In this document: in pieces, positions 33,951 through 43,626 of the stretch | How positions within the stretch are numbered: position 1 is the stretch's first letter | Layout of the letters: each line of letters begins with the position of its first letter | DNA from: an uncultured Chitinophaga sp. | GTDB taxonomy: Bacteria; Bacteroidota; Bacteroidia; Chitinophagales; Chitinophagaceae | Direction: 5' to 3' | Assembly (NCBI RefSeq): GCF_902168175.1 | Contig: NZ_CABHOU010000025.1 | Location: 372,001 to 436,000 of the forward strand | DNA length: 64,000 bases | The notes under the pieces: model-generated | Seen by the model: only the letters and a program-made list of their open reading frames with translations | Databases searched by the model: none | Told to the model about the DNA's origin: nothing | Position numbers and translations under genes: made by a program

Positions 33951-35315
33951 ATGAAAAATACATTCCGCAGGCGCACGGCGCTCCTGCCCGTTGCATGCCT
34001 GTTGCTGGCCGCGCCGGCACAAGCACAGTATGTTAGCGGCAAAGGCAACGATGTTACATCTCCCCTGCACCTTACGAAACCAGATTATGTAACGCCGTAT
34101 GGCGAAACCACACCCGAAAAAGTAAAAGTGGTGCTGGACCGGGTGTACAATTACCTGGATGGCGTTACGCCGGTGCAACTGGTGGATAAAACCAGCAAAG
34201 AAGCCATAGATATCAATAAGGCCACTACCAACAGTATTTTCAAACAAGGCGATTTCAGACTCACCAGTTATGAATGGGGCGTTACTTATACAGGTATGCT
34301 GGAAGCCGGTGCAGCTACCGGCGATAAAAAATATACTGCCTACACTATTAAACGCGTAAACTTTTTAGGCGATGTGGTAAAACACTACAAGTCTTACCTG
34401 CAAAAGAACGCCGGCGCAACTACTCCCGTACGCTCTGTACTGGAGCCACATGCGCTGGACGATGCCGGTTCGCTGGCCGCCTCTATGATTAAAGCATTAA
34501 GCAACGGGGCCGACAAAACAACGGTAAGACCAATGGTTGACAACTTCCTGAATTATGTGATGACCAAAGAATTTCGTTTAACCGATGGCACACTGGCCCG
34601 TAACCGCCCGCAACCCAATACCCTGTGGCTCGACGATCTGTACATGAGCCTTCCTGCCATTGTACAAATGGGCAAACTCACTGGCGACAAAAAATACTTT
34701 GATGAATCGATTAAGCAATTCAGACAGTTCAGCGCCCGTATGTTTAATAAAGAAAGAGGTTTGTTCATGCACGGATGGGTGCAGGACATGGAGCCGCATC
34801 CACAGTTCCATTGGGCCCGCGCCAATGGCTGGGCTATTATGACAATGATCGAACTGCTCGATGCTTTACCTGAAAACCAGGAAGGCCGCGATGAAATATT
34901 AAAAACACTTGCACAACATGCAGCAGGACTGGCCGAACGCCAGGATAAAACAGGTTTCTGGCACCAGTTACTGGACAGGAACGACTCTTACCTCGAAACA
35001 TCGGCCACTGCTATTTATGCTTATTGCATTGCGCGTGCAGTAAACAAAGGCTGGTTACACCCAAAAGCCTACGGCCCTATGGCACTGCTTGCCTGGAATG
35101 CGGTAAGCACCAAAGTAGCCGCTAACGGCCAGGTAGAAGGCACCTGCGTAGGCACCGGCATGGGCTTCGATCCGGCATTCTACTATTACCGCCCCATCAG
35201 CAATTACGCCGCACATGGTTACGGCCCGGTATTGCTGGCCGGCGCGGAAATATACCGTATGCTCGGTTTACATCCTTTTGAGATCAACGACAGTTCCGTA
35301 CAGATGAAAAAATAA
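33951..35315 (+). CDS. GH105 unsaturated rhamnogalacturonyl hydrolase
   Basis: 454 residues from the ATG at 33951, which gives a signal peptide ending in AQAQ; the frame is open ten codons further back. The (alpha/alpha)6 barrel of GH88/GH105 enzymes is clear: the catalytic Asp region WLDDLYMSLPAIVQMG, HGWVQDMEPHPQFHWARANGWAIM and DPAFYYYRPISNYAAHGYGPVL. These enzymes remove 4,5-unsaturated galacturonate from pectic oligosaccharides made by lyases. It acts in the periplasm. It starts the + strand half of the locus, with PL22 only five bases further on. Confidence 0.92.
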   Translation: MKNTFRRRTALLPVACLLLAAPAQAQYVSGKGNDVTSPLHLTKPDYVTPYGETTPEKVKVVLDRVYNYLDGVTPVQLVDKTSKEAIDINKATTNSIFKQGDFRLTSYEWGVTYTGMLEAGAATGDKKYTAYTIKRVNFLGDVVKHYKSYLQKNAGATTPVRSVLEPHALDDAGSLAASMIKALSNGADKTTVRPMVDNFLNYVMTKEFRLTDGTLARNRPQPNTLWLDDLYMSLPAIVQMGKLTGDKKYFDESIKQFRQFSARMFNKERGLFMHGWVQDMEPHPQFHWARANGWAIMTMIELLDALPENQEGRDEILKTLAQHAAGLAERQDKTGFWHQLLDRNDSYLETSATAIYAYCIARAVNKGWLHPKAYGPMALLAWNAVSTKVAANGQVEGTCVGTGMGFDPAFYYYRPISNYAAHGYGPVLLAGAEIYRMLGLHPFEINDSSVQMKK

Positions 35316-35320
35316 AATGC

Positions 35321-36646
35321 ATGAAATCTTTTTGTACGATCGCCGCTACTTTACTGATGTTGTCTGCACACGCGCAGATAGGCAAAAGGTTCCCTTCGGA
35401 GCGTAAAGTGATAACAGATCCTGTAACAGGCACCAAACTTACCTTCCTGACCAGCACTGCCGCCGGCGATTCCAAAATATACCAGACGCATAACCAATGG
35501 ACTTCCGACGGGCAATGGCTCATCTTCCGCTCCAACCGGGTTAAAGGGGAGGCCATGGCCGTGAACGAGAAAACCGGCGACATGGTACAGGTAACAGAAG
35601 GTGGTTACAGCGGCATGCTTAACATTGCCCGTAACTCCATGAAACTGTACTTCATGCGGAACAAAGAGAATAAAGAAGTAGAGATTGTAGAAGTGGATCT
35701 GGAGAAACTGTTTAAGGACAGTAAAGCCGGTAAACTGCAGCCCGCAAGTATTTACCAGCGCATATGCGGCACCCCCGCCCCGGAAATTGGCGCCAGCGGT
35801 GACCTTGCATTGGATGGTGATGAAAACTGGGTATACTTCCGCATAGGAAAAGAAGAAGCCGCCAGGCGTATAAGTCCAGGCACTAAAATAGAAAGCAGCT
35901 TCGGCCCGAGAAAGATGGGCGCCGGCCCTTCCGGCATCGGCGCGATGAACGTCCATACAGGCGAAATGAAACACGTGGTAGCCGTACCGTTCCAGGTAGG
36001 GCACATTCAAACCAATCCATGGGTGCCCGGCGAAATCGTTTTCTGCTGGGAAACCGGCGGCAAGTCGCCCCAGCGCACCTGGACGGTAATGGCCGACGGT
36101 AGTGGGCTGCGTCCCTTATACCCGGAGGCAGAATATGAATGGGTAACGCATGAAGCGGTGATCAGTAAAGACGAAGTGGCCTTTGCCATCATGGGCCATC
36201 GTAAAATACCGGCCAGTACTAAAAACGTAGCAGAAGGAACGGCAGTAGAAGGTGCCAATCCCGGTCAGGAAGCAGCCTGGGGACCATCGGGCACCAGGGA
36301 GAAACCGACAGGGCTGGCCATTGTGAACTTACGTACAAGGGAAGTGGAAATAGCAGGCCAGACCAAAAGCGGCAGCGGCCTTTGGCACGTTAGCGGTTCG
36401 GCAGACGGACGGTTTGTCGTAGGCGACGACTTCGCCCGTAACATCTACCTCATCGACCGCCACAGCCGGGAAATGTTGCTACTGTCTACCGGCCACAAAA
36501 CCACCGCGGCCGATCACCCACATCCTACCATGAGTCCCGACGGTACAAAGATCCAGGTACAATCCGCCATGCTGTCTGCCGACGGCCGGTCGATGAACAT
36601 TTGTATTATACCGGTACCGGAAGCATGGTTGAAGCGGAAGTATTGA
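35321..36646 (+). CDS. PL22 oligogalacturonate lyase, secreted
   Basis: 441 residues. A signal peptide ends in SAHAQ. The rest is a seven-bladed beta-propeller of the oligogalacturonate lyase family: TFLTSTAAGDSKIYQTHNQW, HIQTNPWVPGEIVFCWETGG, RTWTVMADGSGLRPLYPEAEYEWVTHEAVI. PL22 enzymes split digalacturonate and unsaturated digalacturonate by beta-elimination using Mn and His residues. Export is unusual for the classical cytoplasmic Ogl but known for Bacteroidota. With GH105 it completes breakdown of short pectin fragments. Confidence 0.9.
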   Translation: MKSFCTIAATLLMLSAHAQIGKRFPSERKVITDPVTGTKLTFLTSTAAGDSKIYQTHNQWTSDGQWLIFRSNRVKGEAMAVNEKTGDMVQVTEGGYSGMLNIARNSMKLYFMRNKENKEVEIVEVDLEKLFKDSKAGKLQPASIYQRICGTPAPEIGASGDLALDGDENWVYFRIGKEEAARRISPGTKIESSFGPRKMGAGPSGIGAMNVHTGEMKHVVAVPFQVGHIQTNPWVPGEIVFCWETGGKSPQRTWTVMADGSGLRPLYPEAEYEWVTHEAVISKDEVAFAIMGHRKIPASTKNVAEGTAVEGANPGQEAAWGPSGTREKPTGLAIVNLRTREVEIAGQTKSGSGLWHVSGSADGRFVVGDDFARNIYLIDRHSREMLLLSTGHKTTAADHPHPTMSPDGTKIQVQSAMLSADGRSMNICIIPVPEAWLKRKY

Positions 36647-36677
36647 GTATATTGTTAAAAAAAACAGCACATTCCAC

Positions 36678-37940
36678 ATGAAACAAGCCCTTTCCCTGCT
36701 GTTGCTCACTGCAATGGCGGCCACGTCCTGTAAATCAACGAGAACAAGCCAGATACAGCTCGAAAACACTTCACCCTTAAGTCTTACCGACAAAGCGATC
36801 GTAATTGCCCGCAGCAGCCTTAAAAACGTTCCTGAAGGCTATAAGTTCCCGGTGGTACTATCGGCCACTAACGACACTGTACCCTCACAGGTAAATGATA
36901 TGGACAGCGACGGGCAGTGGGATGAACTGGTTTTTGTAACCAATCTGCCAGCCAATTCAAAAAATACATATGCTTTAAGCTGGGCCGATGAGAGCCCCGT
37001 TTATACCACACGCACCAGTGTACGTTTTGGTAAAAGAGAATCGGCCACCGCCCCGGTTAAACCAGCATTAAGTGAAACGCTGAACCGCCAGGACATGCCC
37101 AAAGCGCAGGGCTTCCAAAAGTACCAGACCGACGGCCCTTCCTGGGAAAACGACAAAGTAGGTTTCCGCCAATACTTCGACGGCCGTAATGCAAAAGACC
37201 TGTTCGGCAAACTAACACCGGGTATCACACCGGAAAACGTGGGTATTAATGCCCAGGGCGCCGTAGAAGACAACTATCACGTAATGGCAGCCTGGGGCCG
37301 CGATCCGCTGGCCGTAGGTAATTCCAATGGCATAGGTGGTGTAGGTTTATTGTCTGATACCAATGTGATCAGACTCGGTGTTACTGTAGACGACAGCATC
37401 AACAACATAGAAAAAACCGACTTCTCCATTATCGCCGAAGGCCCCGTAAAATCCGCCTTCCGTATTAAATACCAGAAGTGGTATAACTGGAACCTCGAAG
37501 AAACAGTTAGCATCACGCCAGGCATGTACGCCTACCATAACAGCGTTAAGATCAGCAACACTGACGGCGGTGAAAAACTGCTGATAGGCATCGTGAACAT
37601 CAACGCAGTCAATCCTCCCCAGGAAATAAAGATCAGCGACCGCTTGACGGCCCTGGTATCGCATGAAAGGCATGGGTACAATAAAGAGTGGATCATAGGA
37701 TTGGCGCTGTTATTACCCACCGACCGATACGAAGGTTACATAAAGGCGCCGCAGGGCAACAAACTCACCAGCTGTTATCTGGCTAAAATGAAAATAACCG
37801 GCCAGCCCCTGGATTATTATGCGGTAGCGGGTTGGGAATTAAGTGATAAAGGTTTTGCCGATTCTGCTTACTTCCGGCAGTATGTCATCAACCTGGGCAA
37901 GCAAATAGATGCCGAAGTTAAAGTGACCGTTTTAGATTGA
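36678..37940 (+). CDS. DUF4861 family protein of the pectin locus
   Basis: 420 residues. The N-terminus is a lipoprotein-type signal (LLTAMAATSCKST). DUF4861 is recognisable by VNDMDSDGQWDELVFVTNLPANSK, the PSWENDKVGFRQYFDGRNAKDLFGK block and AAWGRDPLAVGNSNGIGG. The family is beta-rich and occurs with pectin and uronate genes, but I know of no settled activity. It lies 31 bases downstream of PL22, is probably cotranscribed, and is followed by a terminator. Confidence 0.85.
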   Translation: MKQALSLLLLTAMAATSCKSTRTSQIQLENTSPLSLTDKAIVIARSSLKNVPEGYKFPVVLSATNDTVPSQVNDMDSDGQWDELVFVTNLPANSKNTYALSWADESPVYTTRTSVRFGKRESATAPVKPALSETLNRQDMPKAQGFQKYQTDGPSWENDKVGFRQYFDGRNAKDLFGKLTPGITPENVGINAQGAVEDNYHVMAAWGRDPLAVGNSNGIGGVGLLSDTNVIRLGVTVDDSINNIEKTDFSIIAEGPVKSAFRIKYQKWYNWNLEETVSITPGMYAYHNSVKISNTDGGEKLLIGIVNINAVNPPQEIKISDRLTALVSHERHGYNKEWIIGLALLLPTDRYEGYIKAPQGNKLTSCYLAKMKITGQPLDYYAVAGWELSDKGFADSAYFRQYVINLGKQIDAEVKVTVLD

Positions 37941-37945
37941 TATTA

Positions 37946-37977
37946 AAAGGGAACAGGTTAAACGCCTGCTCCCTTTT
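37946..37977 (+). terminator. Terminator of the pectin operon
   Basis: AAAGGGAACAGG pairs with CCTGCTCCCTTT (one mismatch) around a 7-base loop, followed by T residues. It lies six bases past the stop at 37940. Confidence 0.85.
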
Positions 37978-38075
37978 TCATTAGTGGTGGAAATAATTTT
38001 TGTCTGATTTCGCCGGCTGTACCGGAAATATTTTATTGGTTTGCTGCACACAGTTATTTCCATCCACCTAAATAC

Positions 38076-38105
38076 ATAGCCCGCCACCAAAGGTTAGCGG
38101 GCTAT
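38076..38105 (-). terminator. Terminator of the GlxA-like regulator
   Basis: Nine-base arms ATAGCCCGC and GCGGGCTAT pair around 12 bases, 20 bases beyond the stop of the minus-strand regulator. The T-run is weak. Confidence 0.6.
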
Positions 38106-38124
38106 TTGCGTAATGATATTTTAT

Positions 38125-39132
38125 TTAGTCAGGCGTGGTATCGGCAGAAATCAATTCAGCATCTTTATTATAACGCTTGCGGTAATCGAGTGGCGTGAGT
38201 CCGGTTAACTTGCGGAACAGTTCACGAAAAGCTTTGACGTCGAGGTAACCTACTTCGTACATTACTTCACTCACTGTTTTATGCCCCGATTCCAGGAGTT
38301 TCTTCGCCGTTTCGATCTTCACACGCTGCTGGTATTCCAGCGGCGTATTACCCGTAGCGCGGAAGAAACGGCGGTCGAAGTTACGGCGGCTTAAGGCCAG
38401 TATATCGGCCAGCTGGTCCATCGAGAAACGTTCCATGATATTCTTCTCGATCATCTCCTGCGCTTTCATCACAATATCGTCTGTATGATCTTTTTGTCCG
38501 TTGAAAATAGTGAACTGCGACTGGCTATCCCGGTCCATATCTACCTGGAAGATCTTCGCGCAGAAAATGGCGGTTTCACGGCCGTAATACTTTTCCACCA
38601 GGTACAGTAAAAGGTTAAGGAAAGAGAACGCGCCACCGTTGGTATATATACCTCCTTCATCCGTAAGTATTTTATCTGTCTGTAAAATTACCTCGGGAAA
38701 CATACGGTGGAATTTGGAACTGGCTTTCCAATGTGTAGAGCATTGTTTGCCCTCCATTAGCCCGGTAGCCGCCAGCAGGAAAGCGCCGGTACAAATACTG
38801 GCCACTTCGGCACCCAGGTGGTGTTGTTCTTTTATGAATTCAATACATTGTTTATTGATGCTGATGGTATGTTCCAGACCACTGTAGGCCTGCGCGGGAA
38901 TGATGAGCAGGTCGGTTTTCTTCACGTCTTTAATATGCAGGTGCGGACGGATAGAAAATACACCATCGTACAGGTCCAGCTGTTTGTTGACGCCCGCCAA
39001 CTGCACCTTAAACACAGGTTCACGCCCCGTGAACTCCATGTACTCGTTCGCCTTAAGGAAAAACTTGTACGGACCTATTACGCTACTGAGGTTATTTTGC
39101 CCGGCAGGTATCAGTATGATCAGTGATTTCAT
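38125..39132 (-). CDS. GlxA-type AraC regulator (DJ-1 plus AraC)
   Basis: 335 residues. Residues 1-185 form a DJ-1/PfpI-like domain (LLIIPAQAYSGLEHT, VASICTGAFLLAATGLMEGKQCSTHWK), and the C-terminal 100 residues are the AraC helix-turn-helix pair (FSMDQLADILALSRRNFDRRFFRATGNTPLEY and SEVMYEVGYLDVKAFRELFRKLTGLTPLDYRKRY). GlxA-type regulators respond to metabolites. It is convergent with the pectin operon and could regulate it, although hybrid two-component sensors are the more usual PUL regulators. Confidence 0.9.
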   Translation of the reverse strand: MKSLIILIPAGQNNLSSVIGPYKFFLKANEYMEFTGREPVFKVQLAGVNKQLDLYDGVFSIRPHLHIKDVKKTDLLIIPAQAYSGLEHTISINKQCIEFIKEQHHLGAEVASICTGAFLLAATGLMEGKQCSTHWKASSKFHRMFPEVILQTDKILTDEGGIYTNGGAFSFLNLLLYLVEKYYGRETAIFCAKIFQVDMDRDSQSQFTIFNGQKDHTDDIVMKAQEMIEKNIMERFSMDQLADILALSRRNFDRRFFRATGNTPLEYQQRVKIETAKKLLESGHKTVSEVMYEVGYLDVKAFRELFRKLTGLTPLDYRKRYNKDAELISADTTPD

Positions 39133-39320
39133 CCCAGGATATATTTAGCCTAAAGGTAAGGCTTATTGCATGTCCAAAATGCCCCCTGGAACCGTCTGTT
39201 TAAGCCCGTGTTATTCTTTCACGAACACCCCGGTCTTCCACCCCCCTGCCTGAATCGCATTTCATTCTCTACCGGGTTAAATTTTAATCACAAACCGTGA
39301 TCATAGTTGGCCTGTTCGAT

Positions 39321-39356
39321 AAAAAAAACCGCCGCAATCAAAGATCGCAGCGGTTT
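39321..39356 (-). terminator. Terminator of tRNA-Gln(TTG)
   Basis: Ten-base arms (39326-39335, 39347-39356) with one mismatch around an 11-base loop, with A residues to the left giving a T-run on the minus strand, 11 bases past the tRNA end. Confidence 0.8.
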
Positions 39357-39366
39357 CATTTTCTTG

Positions 39367-39437
39367 TTGTCCTACCAGGATTCGAACCTAGACAGTCTGA
39401 ACCAAAATCAGATGTACTACCTTTATACTATAGGACA
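39367..39437 (-). tRNA. tRNA-Gln(TTG)
   Basis: The minus strand forms a complete cloverleaf: acceptor TGTCCTA with TAGGACA plus discriminator A, anticodon stem TCTGA/TCAGA around TTTTGGT (anticodon TTG), and T-arm with TTCGAAT. CCA is not encoded. It reads CAA and probably CAG. Unlike the CTG tRNA at 11.8 kb, it shows no integration scars. Confidence 0.95.
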
Positions 39438-39628
39438 TTACCGTATTTATTTCTAAAACAAAGATAGAAGTTTAAAACATCATCCCGTCTTTTTTCCTTT
39501 TTTATGTCCCTGTTTAACGGCACTCATTATGCTATGAGATATCGTTTATTGGGATGGCAAAATTATACTTTTTTTCTATTCTGCAAAAAAAACTTTTATA
39601 AAATCGCCTAATCCTTTACCACAGATCA

Positions 39629-40660
39629 TTACAGGCCACAAACCTGCTCCACTTTGGTGCTGATCGTTTCGGGTTTTATATTTTCCATACACGCATGATC
39701 GCCACGGTAGCAGGGTTTATTGCCAAATACAGAACAGGGCCTGCAATACAAATCGGTTTGCACCACATTGGCTTCCAGCTGACCATATCCCATAAATCCC
39801 GCAAAAGGATGGGTTGCTCCCCAGATAGAAACCACCGGCACGGCAAACAACGATGCCAGGTGCATATTGGCCGAATCCATACTTACCATCACATCCAATT
39901 GACGGATGATGGAAAGTTCCTCGGACAGCGAGTATTTACCGGCCATAACCTGTACGCCGGGATACCTGGCAGCGATTTCGTTCAACAGGGCCGTTTCATT
40001 TTTGCCGCCGCCGAAAAGCAGTATATCCGCATCCTTCCGTTTCCAGAGCGCGGCAATAGCCTGCTCCATTTTTTCAATGGGATAGGTTTTTTCACGGTAA
40101 GTGGCAAAAGGCGCTACGCCTATCCACTTTTTAGCTGCTTTTTGGGGCACTGAAGCGGAAACAGCACTCTTTTCCGGAGCAAGCGCTGTAAGGGCGCAGG
40201 AATAGCCTAACTGGCGAAAAACAAGGGCATAGCGCTCTACTGTAGTGGTCAGTTGTTTTAATTCCTTGTTTTCTTTGCGGGTAAGGGCCTTTTTCTCATC
40301 GCGGCCTTTGTCGATACCTCTTACGGGCGTACCCGTAAGACGAAAAAGGGTGCGTACGACCCTGGAACGTAACACGTTATGCAAATCGGCCACCGCATCG
40401 ATCCTGTAAGCTGCCCGCAGTTCGCGGAACAGGCGGTACAGGCCTTTCAGGCCCTTGTGAGCGCCCTTCAGGTCGGCCGGGTGGAAGACGAGCCGGGGAA
40501 TACCTTCGCAAAGCGCTGCCCAGTTGCGGTTACTAACGAATACGATCTGTATACCGGGATTGGCTTCCAGCACCTTTAGCATCACAGGTATTGTCATAGC
40601 AGCATCGCCCATGGCGGAGAAGCGGGTAGCCAGAATGGTTTTTAGCTGGATATCTGCCAT
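39629..40660 (-). CDS. GT9 family glycosyltransferase (heptosyltransferase-like)
   Basis: 343 residues of the GT9 fold. TRFSAMGDAAMTIPV at the N-terminus is the acceptor loop, and VSMDSANMHLASLFAVPVVSIWGATHPFAGF is the nucleotide-sugar-binding block of LPS heptosyltransferases. The donor sugar cannot be told from sequence; in Bacteroidota such enzymes build lipid A core or glycan. It starts one base past the stop of the DUF4254 gene. Confidence 0.9.
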   Translation of the reverse strand: MADIQLKTILATRFSAMGDAAMTIPVMLKVLEANPGIQIVFVSNRNWAALCEGIPRLVFHPADLKGAHKGLKGLYRLFRELRAAYRIDAVADLHNVLRSRVVRTLFRLTGTPVRGIDKGRDEKKALTRKENKELKQLTTTVERYALVFRQLGYSCALTALAPEKSAVSASVPQKAAKKWIGVAPFATYREKTYPIEKMEQAIAALWKRKDADILLFGGGKNETALLNEIAARYPGVQVMAGKYSLSEELSIIRQLDVMVSMDSANMHLASLFAVPVVSIWGATHPFAGFMGYGQLEANVVQTDLYCRPCSVFGNKPCYRGDHACMENIKPETISTKVEQVCGL

Positions 40661-40661
40661 A

Positions 40662-41264
40662 CTACTTCTGTGCGTAGAGTATGGGGTTCAGCGAAGGATC
40701 GTTATACATCTTCATCTGCTTGTACACCTTCATGTACTTACGGCCTTTCTGGATGTCGCCCAGCAAATCTTCAATCGCTGAAGACAGGTCGCGGTGCTGC
40801 TCGAGCAGTACTTCCAGTTTACGCTGGCAGGCGGCACGGTGCTCATCCGTAGCATCTGTACGGGTGGCTTCCTCCTGCATATGGTATATTTTCAGGGCCA
40901 GAATGGAAAGGCGATCGATAGCCCAGGCCGGGCTTTCGGTGTTAATGTTCGCATCCGGCTGAGGAATTACATTACTAAATTTATCCAGGAAATAGCTATC
41001 AATGTATTCCACCATATCGGTACGTTCCTGGTTCGACTTGTCGATCCAGCGTTTGATTTCCAGGGCTTTTACCGGATCGATCTTAGGATCGCGGATAATA
41101 TCTTCCAGGTGCCACTGTACCGTATCTATCCAGTTTTTGGCATACAGTAAATGCTCAATGGCTGATTTTTCAAAAGGATTTTCTACCTGCCTGTACACAT
41201 CGTCGGTAAGGTGGTAGTCCGCAATGCTGCGAACAAAGGTCTGGTAACACACATCTGTAAACAT
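40662..41264 (-). CDS. DUF4254 protein
   Basis: 200 residues from the ATG at 41264; the open frame reaches 41339 but the extra part is hydrophobic and unlike the family. DUF4254 is recognisable by the all-helical body with NPFEKSAIEHLLYAKNWIDTVQWHLEDIIRDP, IDRLSILALKIYHM and LNPILYAQK. The role is not known; it commonly stands next to glycosyltransferases in Bacteroidota, as here, so a role in surface polysaccharide assembly is likely. Confidence 0.88.
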   Translation of the reverse strand: MFTDVCYQTFVRSIADYHLTDDVYRQVENPFEKSAIEHLLYAKNWIDTVQWHLEDIIRDPKIDPVKALEIKRWIDKSNQERTDMVEYIDSYFLDKFSNVIPQPDANINTESPAWAIDRLSILALKIYHMQEEATRTDATDEHRAACQRKLEVLLEQHRDLSSAIEDLLGDIQKGRKYMKVYKQMKMYNDPSLNPILYAQK

Positions 41265-41396
41265 GCAGCAAATGTAAAAAACTTCCGGTACTAATAGGTA
41301 CCCAACCCATAATCGTTCGACCGTACAAAAAGGTAACATTTGCCTTAACGTTGGGATAACATCCCTTTCCTACATTTATTATCCGAAAGATCCACT

Positions 41397-41915
41397 ATGT
41401 CTGATAACCCTACTAAACATTTTCAGGAACTGTTCGACGCCAACAGGGACAAAGTATTCCGCTTTGCGCTGAAGCTTACGGGCGACGCAAGCCGGGCGGA
41501 TGAAATTACCCAGCAGTGCTTTATACGGCTTTGGGAAAACATGGAACAGGTGACCCCGGGACAGGATATTTTTCCCTTGTTGTTTGTATACGCCAAAAAC
41601 CTGGTGATCGACGAGTCGCGCAAATTGTACCGCAGCCGCAAGGCTATGCAGGAACTTCCGCAGCCTGGGCACGATGCGCCTGTAGATAATATTTTGCTTG
41701 AAAAAGAATACCAGTCGCATTTGCAGAAAGTGATTGAAAAAATGCCCGACCAGCGCAAGGCGGTGTACCTGCTCAGTCGCGACAAAGGCTGCACGAACCG
41801 GGAAATTGCGGTACAATTATCCATTTCTCCGGCTACTGTAAAAAACCATTTAACCCTCGCGCTCCATTTCATCCGCCGTGAAGTAATGTCACATTATGGG
41901 ATCGAGCCGAAATAA
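41397..41915 (+). CDS. ECF-type RNA polymerase sigma factor
   Basis: 172 residues with region 2 (ADEITQQCFIRLWENM) and region 4 (TNREIAVQLSISPATVKNHLTLALHFIRREV) of FecI-like ECF sigma factors. A FecR normally follows such genes, but here the next gene (10 bases on) is an S41 peptidase. The nearest FecR is at 49.2 kb on the other strand. The sigma may act with either. Confidence 0.92.
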   Translation: MSDNPTKHFQELFDANRDKVFRFALKLTGDASRADEITQQCFIRLWENMEQVTPGQDIFPLLFVYAKNLVIDESRKLYRSRKAMQELPQPGHDAPVDNILLEKEYQSHLQKVIEKMPDQRKAVYLLSRDKGCTNREIAVQLSISPATVKNHLTLALHFIRREVMSHYGIEPK

Positions 41916-41924
41916 ATTCCGCTT

Positions 41925-43256
41925 ATGTCGCTCCGCTATCTTTTTTTACTGTTGATACCGGTATGCTTCGCATGCCGCAAAAACGATCCGCCCAAACCGC
42001 AGCCCAGTGGCCCTGTTACCCGCACTGAAATCAATACCTGGATACTTGACAGTCTCCGTTACTTCTATCTATGGAACGATGCACTACCTGCCCGCCCCGA
42101 TACCTCGGAAGAAACGCTTGCCTGGTTCAAAAGCCTGCTCTCCCCTTCCGATCTCTTTTCTGTACTGTATCACCCGTTGTACGACAGTACTCAGCCACAA
42201 TACTTATTAACCAATTTCGGTATCGAAATGAGTGTATTGCAATGGCCATTAGCTCCGGGAGGCGCAATTGGGATCATAAAACTCGTAGTACCATCCTCCG
42301 ATGCTGCAAACCGTGGATTAGTGCGCGGGAGCTATATTACACGTATCAACGGCGAATTGATTACCCCGGCCACCGCCGCGCAACTTGTAAGCAACATGCC
42401 TGCAGCACAAACGCTTTCGCTTACACCAGCTACTATTGAACAAAATAATGTTACGGAACAGGCGGCCATCTCTCTTCAAAATAAAACTTATGAACACCCT
42501 CTTACCTACAGTATTGAGCTGATAAACGGCCGCACCACTGCCCGCCTTTTCTACAACTCCTTCCGCGATGCTACCAATGCGGAATTGCTCAGCACTTTTA
42601 CGAAATTTAAACAGTCGGGGGTAAAGGAACTCGTACTCGATCTCCGTTATAACCGGGGCGGCAGTGTATCTTCCGCAGCGATGCTTACGGCACTTATTGC
42701 TCCCGGCATTAACGCCAACAGTGCATTTGTACAATACAGTGGCAACAAACGTCTTGGCAAACACGCCTACTCGTTTGCACAAATACTCGCTGTGCCCGAA
42801 AACGGTCAGCCCGTTTCATTCAGTTCCCTTGCGCCCGGCTCGCTGGGGCTCTCCCGCGTATTCATCCTCTGTGGGCATGAAACCGCATCGGCGGCAGAAC
42901 TTGTCATCAATAACCTGAAACCTTTTACCAAAGTGGTGCTGATAGGCGAAAAAACGTATGGAAAAGATAAAGGGGCTATATCGGTAAGGGATATGCGCAG
43001 CCCGCGGCGTGTGCCCTGGATCATGTTGCCTGTTACTTACCATCTCGCCAACTCAAAAGGAGAAGGGAATTATGCAAATGGGATCACTCCGGATTATGTA
43101 TTGGATGAAATGAGTGAGCAGCCCCTGGCCGACCTGTTGTATCGCCAGGCATTTAACATTATTAATGAGAACGGTCGTATGGCGGCGCTACCTGCATATC
43201 GTACTTTGTTCCGGCCAACGTATAATGTGTTGCCGGTAGTGCTGCCGCATCCTTAA
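41925..43256 (+). CDS. S41 family lipoprotein peptidase (PDZ-tail specific)
   Basis: 443 residues. A short signal ends in VCFACRK, so lipidation at Cys17 is likely. A PDZ-like region (AANRGLVRGSYITRINGELI) precedes the tail-specific protease core with LVLDLRYNRGGSVSSA, the Ser in CGHETASAAELV, and Lys in GEKTYGKDKG. It should act in the periplasm on protein C-termini. It is cotranscribed with the ECF sigma factor gene, which suggests a stress or regulatory proteolysis role. Confidence 0.87.
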   Translation: MSLRYLFLLLIPVCFACRKNDPPKPQPSGPVTRTEINTWILDSLRYFYLWNDALPARPDTSEETLAWFKSLLSPSDLFSVLYHPLYDSTQPQYLLTNFGIEMSVLQWPLAPGGAIGIIKLVVPSSDAANRGLVRGSYITRINGELITPATAAQLVSNMPAAQTLSLTPATIEQNNVTEQAAISLQNKTYEHPLTYSIELINGRTTARLFYNSFRDATNAELLSTFTKFKQSGVKELVLDLRYNRGGSVSSAAMLTALIAPGINANSAFVQYSGNKRLGKHAYSFAQILAVPENGQPVSFSSLAPGSLGLSRVFILCGHETASAAELVINNLKPFTKVVLIGEKTYGKDKGAISVRDMRSPRRVPWIMLPVTYHLANSKGEGNYANGITPDYVLDEMSEQPLADLLYRQAFNIINENGRMAALPAYRTLFRPTYNVLPVVLPHP

Positions 43257-43626
43257 AAAAGATAGCTGCGGAAGCCCTGCCGGATAAACAGGGAACCACA
43301 TCCAGCCAAAGAATATTCATTTATTAGAGATGTGATCTTATTTTTCCAGGAAACAATCTTCACGGTTAAAATTTGATTGAACTATCACGCCATGTGATAG
43401 CGTTTTGCTGTTACCTTCCTTAACGGGAAAGCGCTGCGTAAAAACGCTGCGCCGTCATCATGTGAAACGAATTAAACACTTGTTATATTCAGACATTAAA
43501 AAGGCACGGCGTTAATACACCGTGCCCTATCGTGAAACGAATAATTTCTATTGGGGCCGGGTAAGAATACATTCGCCCCTTTTTTAAGCGTAGTTAAACA
43601 AACAGGTTGAGAATGTATATATGCTA
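43257..43626. other. Intergenic region with minus-strand terminator
   Basis: No gene. GTGAAACGAAT occurs twice (about 43462 and 43531). A hairpin at 43503-43526 is the terminator of the lipoprotein gene on the right. Confidence 0.55.
43503..43526 (-). terminator. Terminator of the small lipoprotein gene
   Basis: GGCACGG and CCGTGCC pair around ten bases, and five A residues on the left (+) give a T-run on the minus strand, about 100 bases past the stop of the gene at 43627. Confidence 0.75.
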
